From Ottowia thiooxydans DSM 14619 (GTDB lineage: Bacteria; Pseudomonadota; Gammaproteobacteria; Burkholderiales; Burkholderiaceae_C), in contig NZ_KE383943.1 of assembly GCF_000422885.1 (NCBI RefSeq), positions 310,001 through 374,000 of the forward strand: a DNA stretch of 64,000 nt, given 5' to 3'. Made by a program: the position numbers and the translations under genes. Below the pieces are notes generated by a model. The model worked only from the letters and a program-made list of their open reading frames with translations, was not told the origin of the DNA and searched no databases. Shown one piece after another: positions 6,746 through 14,698 of this stretch (the first letter of the stretch is position 1; the number at the start of each line of letters is the position of its first letter).

Positions 6746-8944
6746 ATGAGTGTTTCGTATCCATCAGGAAAAAGCCGTTTTCCGAGTTCTTTGTTGCGCA
6801 CCGGCATGGCATTGGTGGTTGCATTCACCCTGGTTGCCTGCGGCGGCGAGGATGACCCACCGTGGAAGGGCATGGACTGGGTGGAAGGGGTTGGATGGGT
6901 CGCCCCAGGTGGAACCTCCGGATATAGCTGGGTCGAAGGCCAGGGTTGGGTTTATTGGGCAGCCAGTGGCGGTGTTGGCAGCGGGCCCGGTGCTGGCTCG
7001 CAGGCCGTGGCCTGCAAGGACTATGACGGCAACCCCATGATGGTGAACCCCAAGACCATCACCATTAACAATAACTCAGACATCGAGACGATTTACCCAG
7101 TCGTGGCGACGAGCTCCAATGAAGTGAACGAATGGGTTCAGGCGTGCCTGCGAACCACTGAACCGTATCCTACGAAACTCGTCTATAAACTTTATGTTAA
7201 TGAAGGCAAAGGAATTCCGCCGGGATCCTCTGCAACCATCACACTGCCTTTGTATAGCGAGATCTCCGCAGGTAACTACATTACCTGGTGGAATGGCGGC
7301 CGCATGATGCTGGCTGATAAAAATGATCAGTTGCGAAATAAGGATGATACGAAGGTCGATACGCCTGCAAGCGTGAGCTGTTATGGGGAGGGCGTGGGGT
7401 GTGATTTAACCACTTACTCCAGCACGAATCAATTTCCAGAAAATATATATGGTCAACTCTCGGAATTCACATTCGGTGATTCTATTTTGACCGCAGGACA
7501 ATCGACTCGCTTATTGAAACCGGAAAACGTAGGGTATAACATTTCTTACGTGGACCATGTCTACATGCCTGTAGCTATTGCACCAAGAGGCAATCCCTAC
7601 ATTGGTTATAGCGGCTCAGTCCAGCCAGCAGCTCAGTTCAGGAGCAAGCTGGAAGAATTCCTGGGTGTGAATGGCTCTGCTTCCCCCGCACTCGGTCAAG
7701 GATGGCCGGTTTACAACCTGCATAAGGTGAAACTACCGGGGGGTTACAACATATTTGCCCAGAGAACCGGGACACTTCATCCTGACGATGATGTGCCAGT
7801 CAAGCCATCAGGCACGAACCCTCCTGTACTCACGGTGTGGTCCTGCATGCAGGGGCAATGCACTGATGCGGAGAAGAAATCACTTCGCTATGGCGAGGCT
7901 GTCCAGCGCATTCAGAACCTGTGGGGATCGTGTGTCAGCTGGGATGGCGAGAACATCAGCGGCTATGTCACCGAACAGGTGGTCTGCCCTCAGGAAATGA
8001 AGGACAAGATGACTGCCATCAAGCAGTTCTTCATGGAAAATCATAAGAACTACCTGAAAATTACAGCTGACGGCCAATGTAAAAGTAAAACTCCGGTTAA
8101 GCCCAGTTTCAATTATTGGGAAGCCATGATGCATATTTATGGATGGGTGCCCTTCAATGAGGGTTGCAATGCCAATCTCAATGCATTAGCGGGCACCAGT
8201 ATTCCAGGCTGGGATCATTCGAAATTGCAGTCCATGTATATTAATGATATGCAATACAACTACCAGCAAGCTGAAGTCATTGCGAATCCAAAATTAACGT
8301 TCAACCCCTACGTCAAGCTGATACATGATGGCCTCCAGATGAATGCCTACGGATTCTCTGTGGATGATGCCGTTGGTTTCATGAGTGAGTTGGGCGATGG
8401 GTTGGTCTTCACCGTGGGCGGACCCAGGGGCCTGGAAAACCAGAAGCAGTTCAATGATGCGGATGGGTTTTCCGTGGCGATTGGTGTGCCAGCGATCCTT
8501 GATGGCCGTGCCAACAAACCGCTGATCAAAAAATATGGTGTTTGTTCGCTGAATCAGAGTGCATCGGACCCTAACTGCCTCGATGACAAGCAAGATGTTT
8601 TCATGCCAGGCAATAGCCAGATCGCCGGTTTCAAAGTCGGTTCGGTAGAGTCCTATCCGGTCAAGGTGCGCTTCACAGACGTTGATGACAATGTCTACAC
8701 GTTCATCGTCAAGGAAAAATTCGCAGCATGTACGCAGAGCATGCCTGTCTCGGCTTGCCCCTCCAACAAACCGAGCATTTTTGACAAGCAAGACCCGCAA
8801 ACTTGCTCGGTGACGAACAGCAAGGGAGAAACGCACGCCAAGTCACATGATTGGTGTGTGAACGCCAACCCGAATCAGCAGCGGGAAAAGCAGCTCACCA
8901 AGAATTACCTGAGCTTCCCTGTACCGGTAGGTTACGCGCTCTAA
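6746..8944 (+). CDS. Large secreted lipoprotein, function unresolved
   Basis: A 732-residue product with a good ribosome site (GGAGA, 6737-6741) before ATG 6746. The signal sequence ends in lipobox LVAC followed by GGEDD. A short tryptophan-rich segment repeats WVEGxGWV twice, then comes a small Gly linker. The bulk begins TITINNNSDIETIYPVV, which resembles the first strand of thaumatin-like/GH64-type beta-sandwich proteins, and later has IPPGSSATITLPLYS and LIHDGLQMNAYGFSVDDAVGF with a following VTVGG-like VFTVGGPRG. About twelve cysteines suggest disulfides. I cannot place it securely in a glycoside hydrolase family and no catalytic residue is claimed. The middle of the gene is visibly richer in A and T than its neighbours, which hints at horizontal origin. 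Confidence 0.75.
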   Translation: MSVSYPSGKSRFPSSLLRTGMALVVAFTLVACGGEDDPPWKGMDWVEGVGWVAPGGTSGYSWVEGQGWVYWAASGGVGSGPGAGSQAVACKDYDGNPMMVNPKTITINNNSDIETIYPVVATSSNEVNEWVQACLRTTEPYPTKLVYKLYVNEGKGIPPGSSATITLPLYSEISAGNYITWWNGGRMMLADKNDQLRNKDDTKVDTPASVSCYGEGVGCDLTTYSSTNQFPENIYGQLSEFTFGDSILTAGQSTRLLKPENVGYNISYVDHVYMPVAIAPRGNPYIGYSGSVQPAAQFRSKLEEFLGVNGSASPALGQGWPVYNLHKVKLPGGYNIFAQRTGTLHPDDDVPVKPSGTNPPVLTVWSCMQGQCTDAEKKSLRYGEAVQRIQNLWGSCVSWDGENISGYVTEQVVCPQEMKDKMTAIKQFFMENHKNYLKITADGQCKSKTPVKPSFNYWEAMMHIYGWVPFNEGCNANLNALAGTSIPGWDHSKLQSMYINDMQYNYQQAEVIANPKLTFNPYVKLIHDGLQMNAYGFSVDDAVGFMSELGDGLVFTVGGPRGLENQKQFNDADGFSVAIGVPAILDGRANKPLIKKYGVCSLNQSASDPNCLDDKQDVFMPGNSQIAGFKVGSVESYPVKVRFTDVDDNVYTFIVKEKFAACTQSMPVSACPSNKPSIFDKQDPQTCSVTNSKGETHAKSHDWCVNANPNQQREKQLTKNYLSFPVPVGYAL

Positions 8945-9021
8945 AGCCAGGCAGGTAGAAGGAGATGGCCGGTTAAATCGAACCAGGGGGCGGACGGGTC
9001 GCTCCTGCGTTTGAATCACAA

Positions 9022-9040
9022 ATGCAATACAATTTTGCAA
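9022..9040. promoter_or_regulatory. Candidate toxin-antitoxin operator
   Basis: TGCAA (9023-9027) and TTGCA (9035-9039) form a 5-7-5 inverted repeat ending at the preferred antitoxin start codon; a -10-like TACAAT lies in the spacer. Antitoxin autorepression at such a site is typical of type II modules; here it is inference. Confidence 0.35.
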
Positions 9041-9306
9041 TGAAATCCGCCACCATTCCTCCTGTCCGCGTTGAGCCTGCGTTGCGTCAGGAGATGGAGC
9101 TTTCTTTGGAGCACAACGAGAGCTTGGCATCCCTGGTCGAAACTGCTGTGCGCAATGAAGTGAGCCGCAGACAAGCGAAGGTCGAATTCACACGCCGAGG
9201 TCTTGCATCGATAGAGCACACCGTGGCTGCAGGCGACGGCATTACTGCAGAGAACCTTATTGCCAAGCTTGAAGCCAAACTAGCCGCAGCGAAGCTGCGT
9301 GCATGA
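9040..9306 (+). CDS. Antitoxin, ribbon-helix-helix type (ParD/RelB-like)
   Basis: An 88-residue protein when started at ATG 9040 (MKSATIPPVRVEP). This start is preferred because the text from SATIPPVRVEPALRQEMEL onward matches the beginning of small RHH antitoxins; an in-frame ATG at 9022 would add MQYNFA. The first 50 residues fit a beta-strand plus two helices (VRVEPALRQEMEL, ESLASLVETAVRNEVSRRQ). The tail is a charged helix (TAENLIAKLEAKLAAAKLRA) of the kind that wraps and blocks the toxin. It overlaps the toxin gene by ATGA (9303-9306), the usual translational coupling. No strong ribosome site precedes either start. Confidence 0.8.
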   Translation: MKSATIPPVRVEPALRQEMELSLEHNESLASLVETAVRNEVSRRQAKVEFTRRGLASIEHTVAAGDGITAENLIAKLEAKLAAAKLRA

Positions 9307-9623
9307 GTCAGTATCAGGTGATCTTCAGCCAAGAGGCGGCTGAAGATTTGGAACGTCAGTTCGATCACATCCTCGCGCGTGAGCTGGGAAGTCCCACTGG
9401 AGACCTGGGCATCCCCGCCCGAGCCATTGAATCGATACGGCAAGCCTGCAGCTTTCTGCAGCACAGCCCGTTCAGCTGCCGCAAAGCCGGGCCTAGCTCA
9501 TTCATCAGGGAGTTGATCATTACTTTCGGCGGATCCGGGTATGTGGCTCTTTTTGAGATACACGACGCATCCACTGTGATCATTGGTGCGATCAGGCATC
9601 AACGGGAAAGCGATTTCCACTAG
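9303..9623 (+). CDS. Toxin of the ParE/RelE superfamily
   Basis: A 106-residue protein starting MSQYQVIFSQEAAEDLERQFDHI, the typical RelE/ParE opening of a beta strand and helix hairpin. The later part has FIRELIITFGGSGYVALFEI and VIIGAIRHQRESDFH, matching the conserved strand pair with a central Arg (R-E-L) and the IRHQRE-like C-terminal motif of this fold. ParE-type toxins inhibit gyrase and RelE-type cleave mRNA at the ribosome; the sequence alone does not settle which. The 3' end overlaps the convergent AraC gene by 32 bases, so transcription of the two is antisense at the tails. Confidence 0.85.
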   Translation: MSQYQVIFSQEAAEDLERQFDHILARELGSPTGDLGIPARAIESIRQACSFLQHSPFSCRKAGPSSFIRELIITFGGSGYVALFEIHDASTVIIGAIRHQRESDFH

Positions 9624-10662
9624 GAGACGCCGAACTGGTCCGAGCTCGCTGATGCCACTCTGAAGGCAACATTCCGAACCGCCTCCGAAACAGCTTGCTG
9701 AAACCCGATTGATCGGCGAAGCCGCAGCGCCACGCCAGAGATCCCACATGCAGGCGGTCGGTCTGCTCGATCAGGCCCTTGGCGCGCTGAAGGCGCAATT
9801 CCCTCAAGGTACCCATTACAGTTTCGTTTCGCGAAGCGAATGCCGCATACAGACGCGTGCGGGAGCAATTCGCCCCCTGGGCTACGGCGGCAACATCCAA
9901 ATCATGCCGGTGTGCTTGCTGCTCCATGAAGCGCAGTGCTGCGGTGTGCCTGCCTGCATCCAGGTTCCACTCGGAATCGAAATCATCAGATTTCATTCCG
10001 TGCCGGCCAAGGTTGCGAAGCATCAATAAGGCCAAGGACCGGGTGTTTTCCAGCAGGTCCGCGAACTCATTGTTGTCCAGGCCTTGCGGTTGGCGCATCA
10101 AAGCCGTGAGATGGTTGAACTGGCTGGTAAGGGCTGGGGCCAGCGTGCCGCGCTCTAAGCCGATTGGCAGGGGATTGGGATCACACCCCAATGCTGCAAT
10201 GACTTCGCTGCGGGGGAGGGCAAGGAATGCCTCACGGGAGTTGTGATCCCAGCGATAGCTGCCCATCTTGCGGGGGTCATAAAGTCCCAGGCTACCAGGG
10301 CCGATGCGTTGTTGTTCTCCCGCCGCGCCATCTCGCAACACTTCCCCTCCTTGGACCAGTGTGAGTATGACCATATCTGGTGCATGCGAGAGACGATCCG
10401 GTGCTGCACGCATTTCATAGGCAGAAGAGCGCATGGAGCCAAAAATGCCGTTGGGGCCGCGCAGCATGCGCAACTCTGCATCCAGCGCTACATCAGGAGA
10501 GGGGGGCAGCATTTCCACCCACTGGTGCGCACGTTCGCGCCACGCGTCAAAGCGCACATCCGGCTCCACGTCGTGAGAAGAGATGCATTCCAGTATGCAT
10601 GGTGGAGGGGAAGATGCGGGCATGACGCCGATGGTATGACGAGGCATGGTATTTGCAAGCAT
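9592..10662 (-). CDS. AraC-family transcription regulator
   Basis: A 356-residue regulator with an AraC_binding_2-like N-terminal domain, seen from RFDAWRERAHQWVEM and the beta-rich SLGLYDPRKMGSYRWDH region (about 30-190). The C-terminal AraC double helix-turn-helix (about 250-345) includes LRELRLQRAKGLIEQ, SLAWRCGFADQSGFSKLFRRRFGMLPSEWHQR, the classic second-HTH signature. Several starts are possible (TTG 10689, ATG 10662, 10647, 10623) and none has a clear ribosome site; ATG 10662 is a compromise. It is divergent from livHMGF and could regulate that operon, or it could be unrelated; a 22-base inverted repeat lies between the two genes. Confidence 0.88.
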   Translation of the reverse strand: MLANTMPRHTIGVMPASSPPPCILECISSHDVEPDVRFDAWRERAHQWVEMLPPSPDVALDAELRMLRGPNGIFGSMRSSAYEMRAAPDRLSHAPDMVILTLVQGGEVLRDGAAGEQQRIGPGSLGLYDPRKMGSYRWDHNSREAFLALPRSEVIAALGCDPNPLPIGLERGTLAPALTSQFNHLTALMRQPQGLDNNEFADLLENTRSLALLMLRNLGRHGMKSDDFDSEWNLDAGRHTAALRFMEQQAHRHDLDVAAVAQGANCSRTRLYAAFASRNETVMGTLRELRLQRAKGLIEQTDRLHVGSLAWRCGFADQSGFSKLFRRRFGMLPSEWHQRARTSSASPSGNRFPVDA

Positions 10663-10803
10663 TGAGCTAAGTACAAGCGATAGCTCCAAAAGGGTGCATC
10701 GCTGCGATTGCCTGATACCTATAAGTAGCGATTGCAGCCAGAGCGTTCCAATTCGAGAAAGATATTTTGCAATCGCAAGGGAAAACCCTCGCGATATGCG
10801 GCT

Positions 10804-10825
10804 ATTTGAGCACTCTCTCTCAAAT
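10804..10825. promoter_or_regulatory. Inverted repeat between araC-like gene and livH
   Basis: ATTTGAG (10804-10810) and CTCAAAT (10819-10825) form a perfect 7-8-7 inverted repeat in the 300-base divergent spacer. A -10-like TAGAAT occurs at 10835-10840. This is a candidate operator for the AraC regulator or a LysR-type protein. The rest of the spacer shows nothing else I can support. Confidence 0.4.
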
Positions 10826-10965
10826 CCTCTCAGCTAGAATTTTTTTGTGAAGGGTGCCGAGGTGTCCTTGAGTGAGTAAGTGGCGCTGCCCACAAGGTAG
10901 CTAGGCCACATGATCGAAAACGAAACAGGCCCCGGCGATCTCGGCGGCACATAAGAAAGACCTTC

Positions 10966-11895
10966 ATGGATATATTGCTTCAGCAGATCATCAACGGTCT
11001 GGTTCTGGGTAGCATGTACGCCTTGATAGCGCTGGGCTACACCATGGTGTATGGCATCATCCAGCTCATCAACTTCGCGCACGGCGAGGTCCTCATGATA
11101 GGAGCGCTCACTGCATGGACCTCCATTGGCATCATGCAGTCTCACATGTCCGGTGCTCCTGGCTGGGTGATGCTCCTCCTGGCTTTGCTGATCGCTTGTG
11201 CGGTGGCGGCTACGCTCAATTTCGTCATAGAGAAAATCGCCTATAGGCGGCTGCGAAATAGCCCCAGGCTGGCCCCGCTGATCACGGCTATCGGAATGTC
11301 GATCCTGCTGCAAACGCTGGCCATGATCATCTGGAAGCCCAATTACAAGCCGTTTCCTACGCTGCTGCCGAGCGAGCCTTTCCTGATTGGAGGAGCGGTT
11401 ATTACCTGGACCCAGATCATGGTATTGAGCGTGACCGCAGTCTCGCTTGCCATACTGATGTGGGTGGTTCACTACACCAAGCTGGGCCGGGCCATGCGGG
11501 CTACGGCGGAGAACCCCCGCGTGGCGGGGTTGATGGGCGTCAAGCCTGATATGGTGATTTCGGCCACCTTCATCATTGGCGCCATATTGGCGGCGATTGC
11601 AGGGGTAATGTACGCCTCTAACTACGGCACAGTACAGCACACCATGGGTTTCCTGCCAGGGCTGAAAGCCTTTACCGCTGCAGTGTTTGGAGGCATTGGC
11701 AATCTGGCGGGTGCGGTCATCGGTGGCCTGCTCCTGGGTCTGATCGAGGCCATCGGTTCGGGCTACCTTGGGGTGCTCACGGGTGGTCTGCTGGGGAGCC
11801 ACTACACCGACATTTTCGCGTTCATCGTGCTGATCATCATTCTGACCTTGCGTCCCTCCGGGCTGCTTGGTGAGCGTGTGGCCGATAGAGCGTGA
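10966..11895 (+). CDS. livH: Branched-chain amino acid ABC transporter permease (LivH type)
   Basis: A 309-residue inner-membrane permease with about eight hydrophobic helices. The opening MDILLQQIINGLVLGSMYALIALGYTMVYGIIQLINFAHGEVLM is diagnostic for LivH. The cytoplasmic EAA-like loop for ATPase contact is around GRAMRATAENPRVAGLMGV. It is the first gene of livHMGF; its stop overlaps the region just before livM. A substrate-binding protein gene is missing from this operon, so the transporter must borrow one encoded elsewhere. Substrates of this family include Leu/Ile/Val but also amides, urea and aromatic acids, so the true substrate is open. Confidence 0.95.
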   Translation: MDILLQQIINGLVLGSMYALIALGYTMVYGIIQLINFAHGEVLMIGALTAWTSIGIMQSHMSGAPGWVMLLLALLIACAVAATLNFVIEKIAYRRLRNSPRLAPLITAIGMSILLQTLAMIIWKPNYKPFPTLLPSEPFLIGGAVITWTQIMVLSVTAVSLAILMWVVHYTKLGRAMRATAENPRVAGLMGVKPDMVISATFIIGAILAAIAGVMYASNYGTVQHTMGFLPGLKAFTAAVFGGIGNLAGAVIGGLLLGLIEAIGSGYLGVLTGGLLGSHYTDIFAFIVLIIILTLRPSGLLGERVADRA

Positions 11896-11906
11896 CGGGG
11901 GCTGCC

Positions 11907-13100
11907 ATGACACAAAAGAACAAGATCATTGTCTTTGTCCTCTGCGGAATCGGCATCCTCATTCTGCCGCTTTTCTTGCAGCAGTTTGGTAATGCCTGGG
12001 TGCGTATCCTGGATCTGGCATTGCTCTACGTGATGCTGGCGCTGGGCTTGAACATTGTGGTGGGCTACGCCGGCCTGCTGGATCTGGGGTATGTGGCTTT
12101 CTTTGCGGTTGGCGCGTATCTCTATGCGCTGCTGGCGTCACCCCATCTGACCTCCACGTTTCCAGTGATCGCCGCCATGTTTCCCAATGGCTTCCACACC
12201 TCCTTATGGATGGTGATTCCGTTGGCGCTGGTGCTGGCCGCCGGGGTGGGGGTTCTGCTGGGTGTGCCGGTGCTGAAGCTGCGTGGTGATTACCTGGCCA
12301 TTGTCACGCTGGGCTTTGGCGAGATCATCCGTATCTTTCTAAACAACCTGGATCATCCCTACAACATTACCAATGGTCCCAAGGGGGTGAGCCAGATAGA
12401 TTCAGTGAAGTTCTTCGGGCTGGATCTGGGCAAACCTCTCACCATTGGTGGCTTCGAGATCGCCTCGGTCACGCTGTACTACTACCTCTTCCTGGTGCTG
12501 GTGATCCTCACCATCATCATTTGCTCACGCCTTCAGGACTCGCGTATTGGACGCGCCTGGATGGCTATCCGGGAAGATGAGATCGCGGCCAAGGCCATGG
12601 GCCTGAATACGCGAAATCTGAAGCTACTGGCCTTTGGTATGGGGGCGTCGTTCGGAGGCGTTTCGGGTGCCATGTTCGCAGCGTTCCAGGGCTTCGTTTC
12701 GCCTGAGTCATTCAGCCTGATGGAATCCGTGATGATCGTCGCCATGGTGGTACTGGGCGGGCTGGGCCATCTGCCGGGTGTGGTTTTGGGGGCTTTGCTA
12801 CTGGCTGCGCTTCCAGAGGTGTTGCGGTATGTGGCAGGGCCTTTGCAAGGTATGACCGATGGCCGGCTCGATGCGTCCATCTTGCGCCAACTCCTGATTG
12901 CCTTGGCCATGATCATCATCATGCTGCTGCGCCCACGTGGCCTGTGGCCTACGCCCGAGCATGGCAAGGCGCGCAAAACGCCTTCTGATGGCGGCATGGT
13001 GCAGCCGACTTCCGCACAGCAAGACCCGCCCGGTATCGAGTTTCCGGGGGACGCGGTGCCTGGAAATGTTGAAAACCGGCAATTCCCTGTCAATCCGTAA
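11907..13100 (+). CDS. livM: Branched-chain amino acid ABC transporter permease (LivM type)
   Basis: A 397-residue permease with the LivM signature LDLALLYVMLALGLNIVVGYAGLLDLGYVAFFAVGAYLYALL and the contact loop SRIGRAWMAIREDEIAAKAMGLNTRNLKL. ATG 11907 (MTQKNK) follows a GGGGG-rich ribosome site; a GTG at 11892 that overlaps the livH stop is the alternative. The C-terminal 45 residues are a hydrophilic, proline-rich tail absent from the shorter LivM of the second cluster. Second gene of livHMGF; livG begins 5 bases after its stop. Confidence 0.95.
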   Translation: MTQKNKIIVFVLCGIGILILPLFLQQFGNAWVRILDLALLYVMLALGLNIVVGYAGLLDLGYVAFFAVGAYLYALLASPHLTSTFPVIAAMFPNGFHTSLWMVIPLALVLAAGVGVLLGVPVLKLRGDYLAIVTLGFGEIIRIFLNNLDHPYNITNGPKGVSQIDSVKFFGLDLGKPLTIGGFEIASVTLYYYLFLVLVILTIIICSRLQDSRIGRAWMAIREDEIAAKAMGLNTRNLKLLAFGMGASFGGVSGAMFAAFQGFVSPESFSLMESVMIVAMVVLGGLGHLPGVVLGALLLAALPEVLRYVAGPLQGMTDGRLDASILRQLLIALAMIIIMLLRPRGLWPTPEHGKARKTPSDGGMVQPTSAQQDPPGIEFPGDAVPGNVENRQFPVNP

Positions 13101-13105
13101 AGATT

Positions 13106-13879
13106 ATGAGTACCGATATTGTTCTCAAAGTACAGGGCGTTTCCAAGCGTTTTGGAGGCCTGCAAGCGTTGTCTGATGTGGGCATCACCATCGAACGTGG
13201 CCAAATCTACGGTTTGATCGGCCCCAATGGCGCCGGCAAGACCACCTTCTTTAATGTGCTCACGGGGCTTTATACCCCTGACAGCGGCAGCTTCGAGCTG
13301 GCCGGAAAGCCCTATAAGCCCAGTGCGGTGCATCAGGTGGCCAAGGCTGGCATTGCGCGAACATTTCAAAATATCCGGTTGTTCTCGGAAATGACAGCCC
13401 TTGAAAACGTCATGGTCGGCAGGCACGTGCGCACGCGTTCCGGTCTGATGGGAGCCATATTCCGTACCAGTGGTTTCAAGGCTGAAGAAGCAGCCATTGA
13501 ACGGCGCGCACGGGAGTTGCTTGATTACGTGGGCATCTCGAAATACGCCGACTACAAATCGCGCACCCTTTCCTACGGCGACCAGCGAAGGCTGGAGATC
13601 GCCCGCGCATTGGCGACTGATCCACAGCTCATCGCGCTAGACGAACCTGCAGCCGGGATGAACGCCACAGAGAAAGTGATGCTGCGCGAATTGATTGATC
13701 GCATCCGCAAGGACAACCGCACCATTTTGTTGATCGAGCACGACGTCAAGCTCGTCATGGGACTGTGCAACCGTGTCACGGTGCTCGACTACGGTAAGTG
13801 CATTGCAGAGGGCACGCCGCAGGAAGTGCAGAAAAACGAAAAAGTAATTGAAGCGTACCTGGGCACGGAAAGCCATTGA
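13106..13879 (+). CDS. livG: ABC transporter ATP-binding protein (LivG type)
   Basis: A 257-residue ATPase. Walker A is GPNGAGKTT (about 37-45). The text ARTFQNIRLFSEMTALENVMVGRH is the LivG-specific Q-loop region. The signature motif is LSYGDQRRLEIARALATDP, Walker B LIALDEPAAGMN, and the switch His is in LLIEHDVKLVMGLC. It pairs with the downstream livF ATPase to drive the LivHM permeases. Start ATG 13106 lies 5 bases after livM. Confidence 0.96.
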   Translation: MSTDIVLKVQGVSKRFGGLQALSDVGITIERGQIYGLIGPNGAGKTTFFNVLTGLYTPDSGSFELAGKPYKPSAVHQVAKAGIARTFQNIRLFSEMTALENVMVGRHVRTRSGLMGAIFRTSGFKAEEAAIERRARELLDYVGISKYADYKSRTLSYGDQRRLEIARALATDPQLIALDEPAAGMNATEKVMLRELIDRIRKDNRTILLIEHDVKLVMGLCNRVTVLDYGKCIAEGTPQEVQKNEKVIEAYLGTESH

Positions 13880-13933
13880 TGAAAAGACCTGTTCCTGGGC
13901 CTGCGGGCGGCACTTCTAGATTGGATTCCTGAT

Positions 13934-14650
13934 ATGGCACAAACTTTACTCAAAGTGTCTGGCCTGAAGGTGGCGTATGGCGGCATTCAGGCTGTAAAAG
14001 GCGTGGATTTCGAGGTGCGCGAAGGCGAATTGGTTTCGTTGATCGGCTCCAATGGCGCCGGCAAGACCACCACCATGAAGGCCATCACGGGTACACTGCC
14101 GCTCAATGCCGGCGATATCGAATACATGGGCAAAAGCATCAAGGGCCGAGGCCCTTGGGATCTGGTCAAGGAAGGCTTGGCCATGGTGCCGGAGGGGCGC
14201 GGTGTGTTCACACGCATGAGCATCACAGAGAACCTGATGATGGGCGCCTACATACGGGATGACAAAGCCGGCATTGCATCGGATGTTGAGAAGATTTTCA
14301 CCATCTTCCCTCGTCTGCGCGAGCGCAAGGATCAACTGGCGGGCACCATGTCCGGCGGTGAACAGCAGATGCTGGCCATGGGCCGTGCATTGATGAGCCG
14401 GCCCAAGCTGCTGCTGCTTGACGAGCCTTCCATGGGCCTGTCTCCCATCATGGTAGATAAGGTGTTTGAGGTGGTTCGTGATGTCTACGCCCAAGGCGTG
14501 ACCATCTTGCTGGTGGAGCAGAACGCCAGCCGGGCACTGGCGCTGGCAGATCGTGGCTACGTCATGGAATCAGGCTTGATCAACACCACTGGTCTGGGCA
14601 AAGATCTTTTGAATGACCCGAAAGTCCGGGCGGCGTATCTAGGGGAATAG
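13934..14650 (+). CDS. livF: ABC transporter ATP-binding protein (LivF type)
   Basis: A 238-residue ATPase with Walker A GSNGAGKTT, LivF-specific VPEGRGVFTRMSITENLMMGAY, signature MSGGEQQMLAMGRALMSRP, Walker B LLLLDEPSMGLSP and the switch region LLVEQNASRALALADRGYVMESG. Last gene of the operon, 54 bases after livG. It converges on ribD, with about 48 bases between the stops and no clear terminator hairpin. Confidence 0.96.
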   Translation: MAQTLLKVSGLKVAYGGIQAVKGVDFEVREGELVSLIGSNGAGKTTTMKAITGTLPLNAGDIEYMGKSIKGRGPWDLVKEGLAMVPEGRGVFTRMSITENLMMGAYIRDDKAGIASDVEKIFTIFPRLRERKDQLAGTMSGGEQQMLAMGRALMSRPKLLLLDEPSMGLSPIMVDKVFEVVRDVYAQGVTILLVEQNASRALALADRGYVMESGLINTTGLGKDLLNDPKVRAAYLGE

Positions 14651-14698
14651 CACTAGGGCGTGTTCATCATGGGCTATGAAGACGTTTGATGGCTTTGC

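Noticed and set aside
10834-11913. Long reverse-strand open frame opposite livH
   Set aside because: The plus-strand reading has clear LivH family text and operon context; the reverse product is low-complexity and rich in His, Gln and Arg, typical of a mirror frame in a GC-biased gene.
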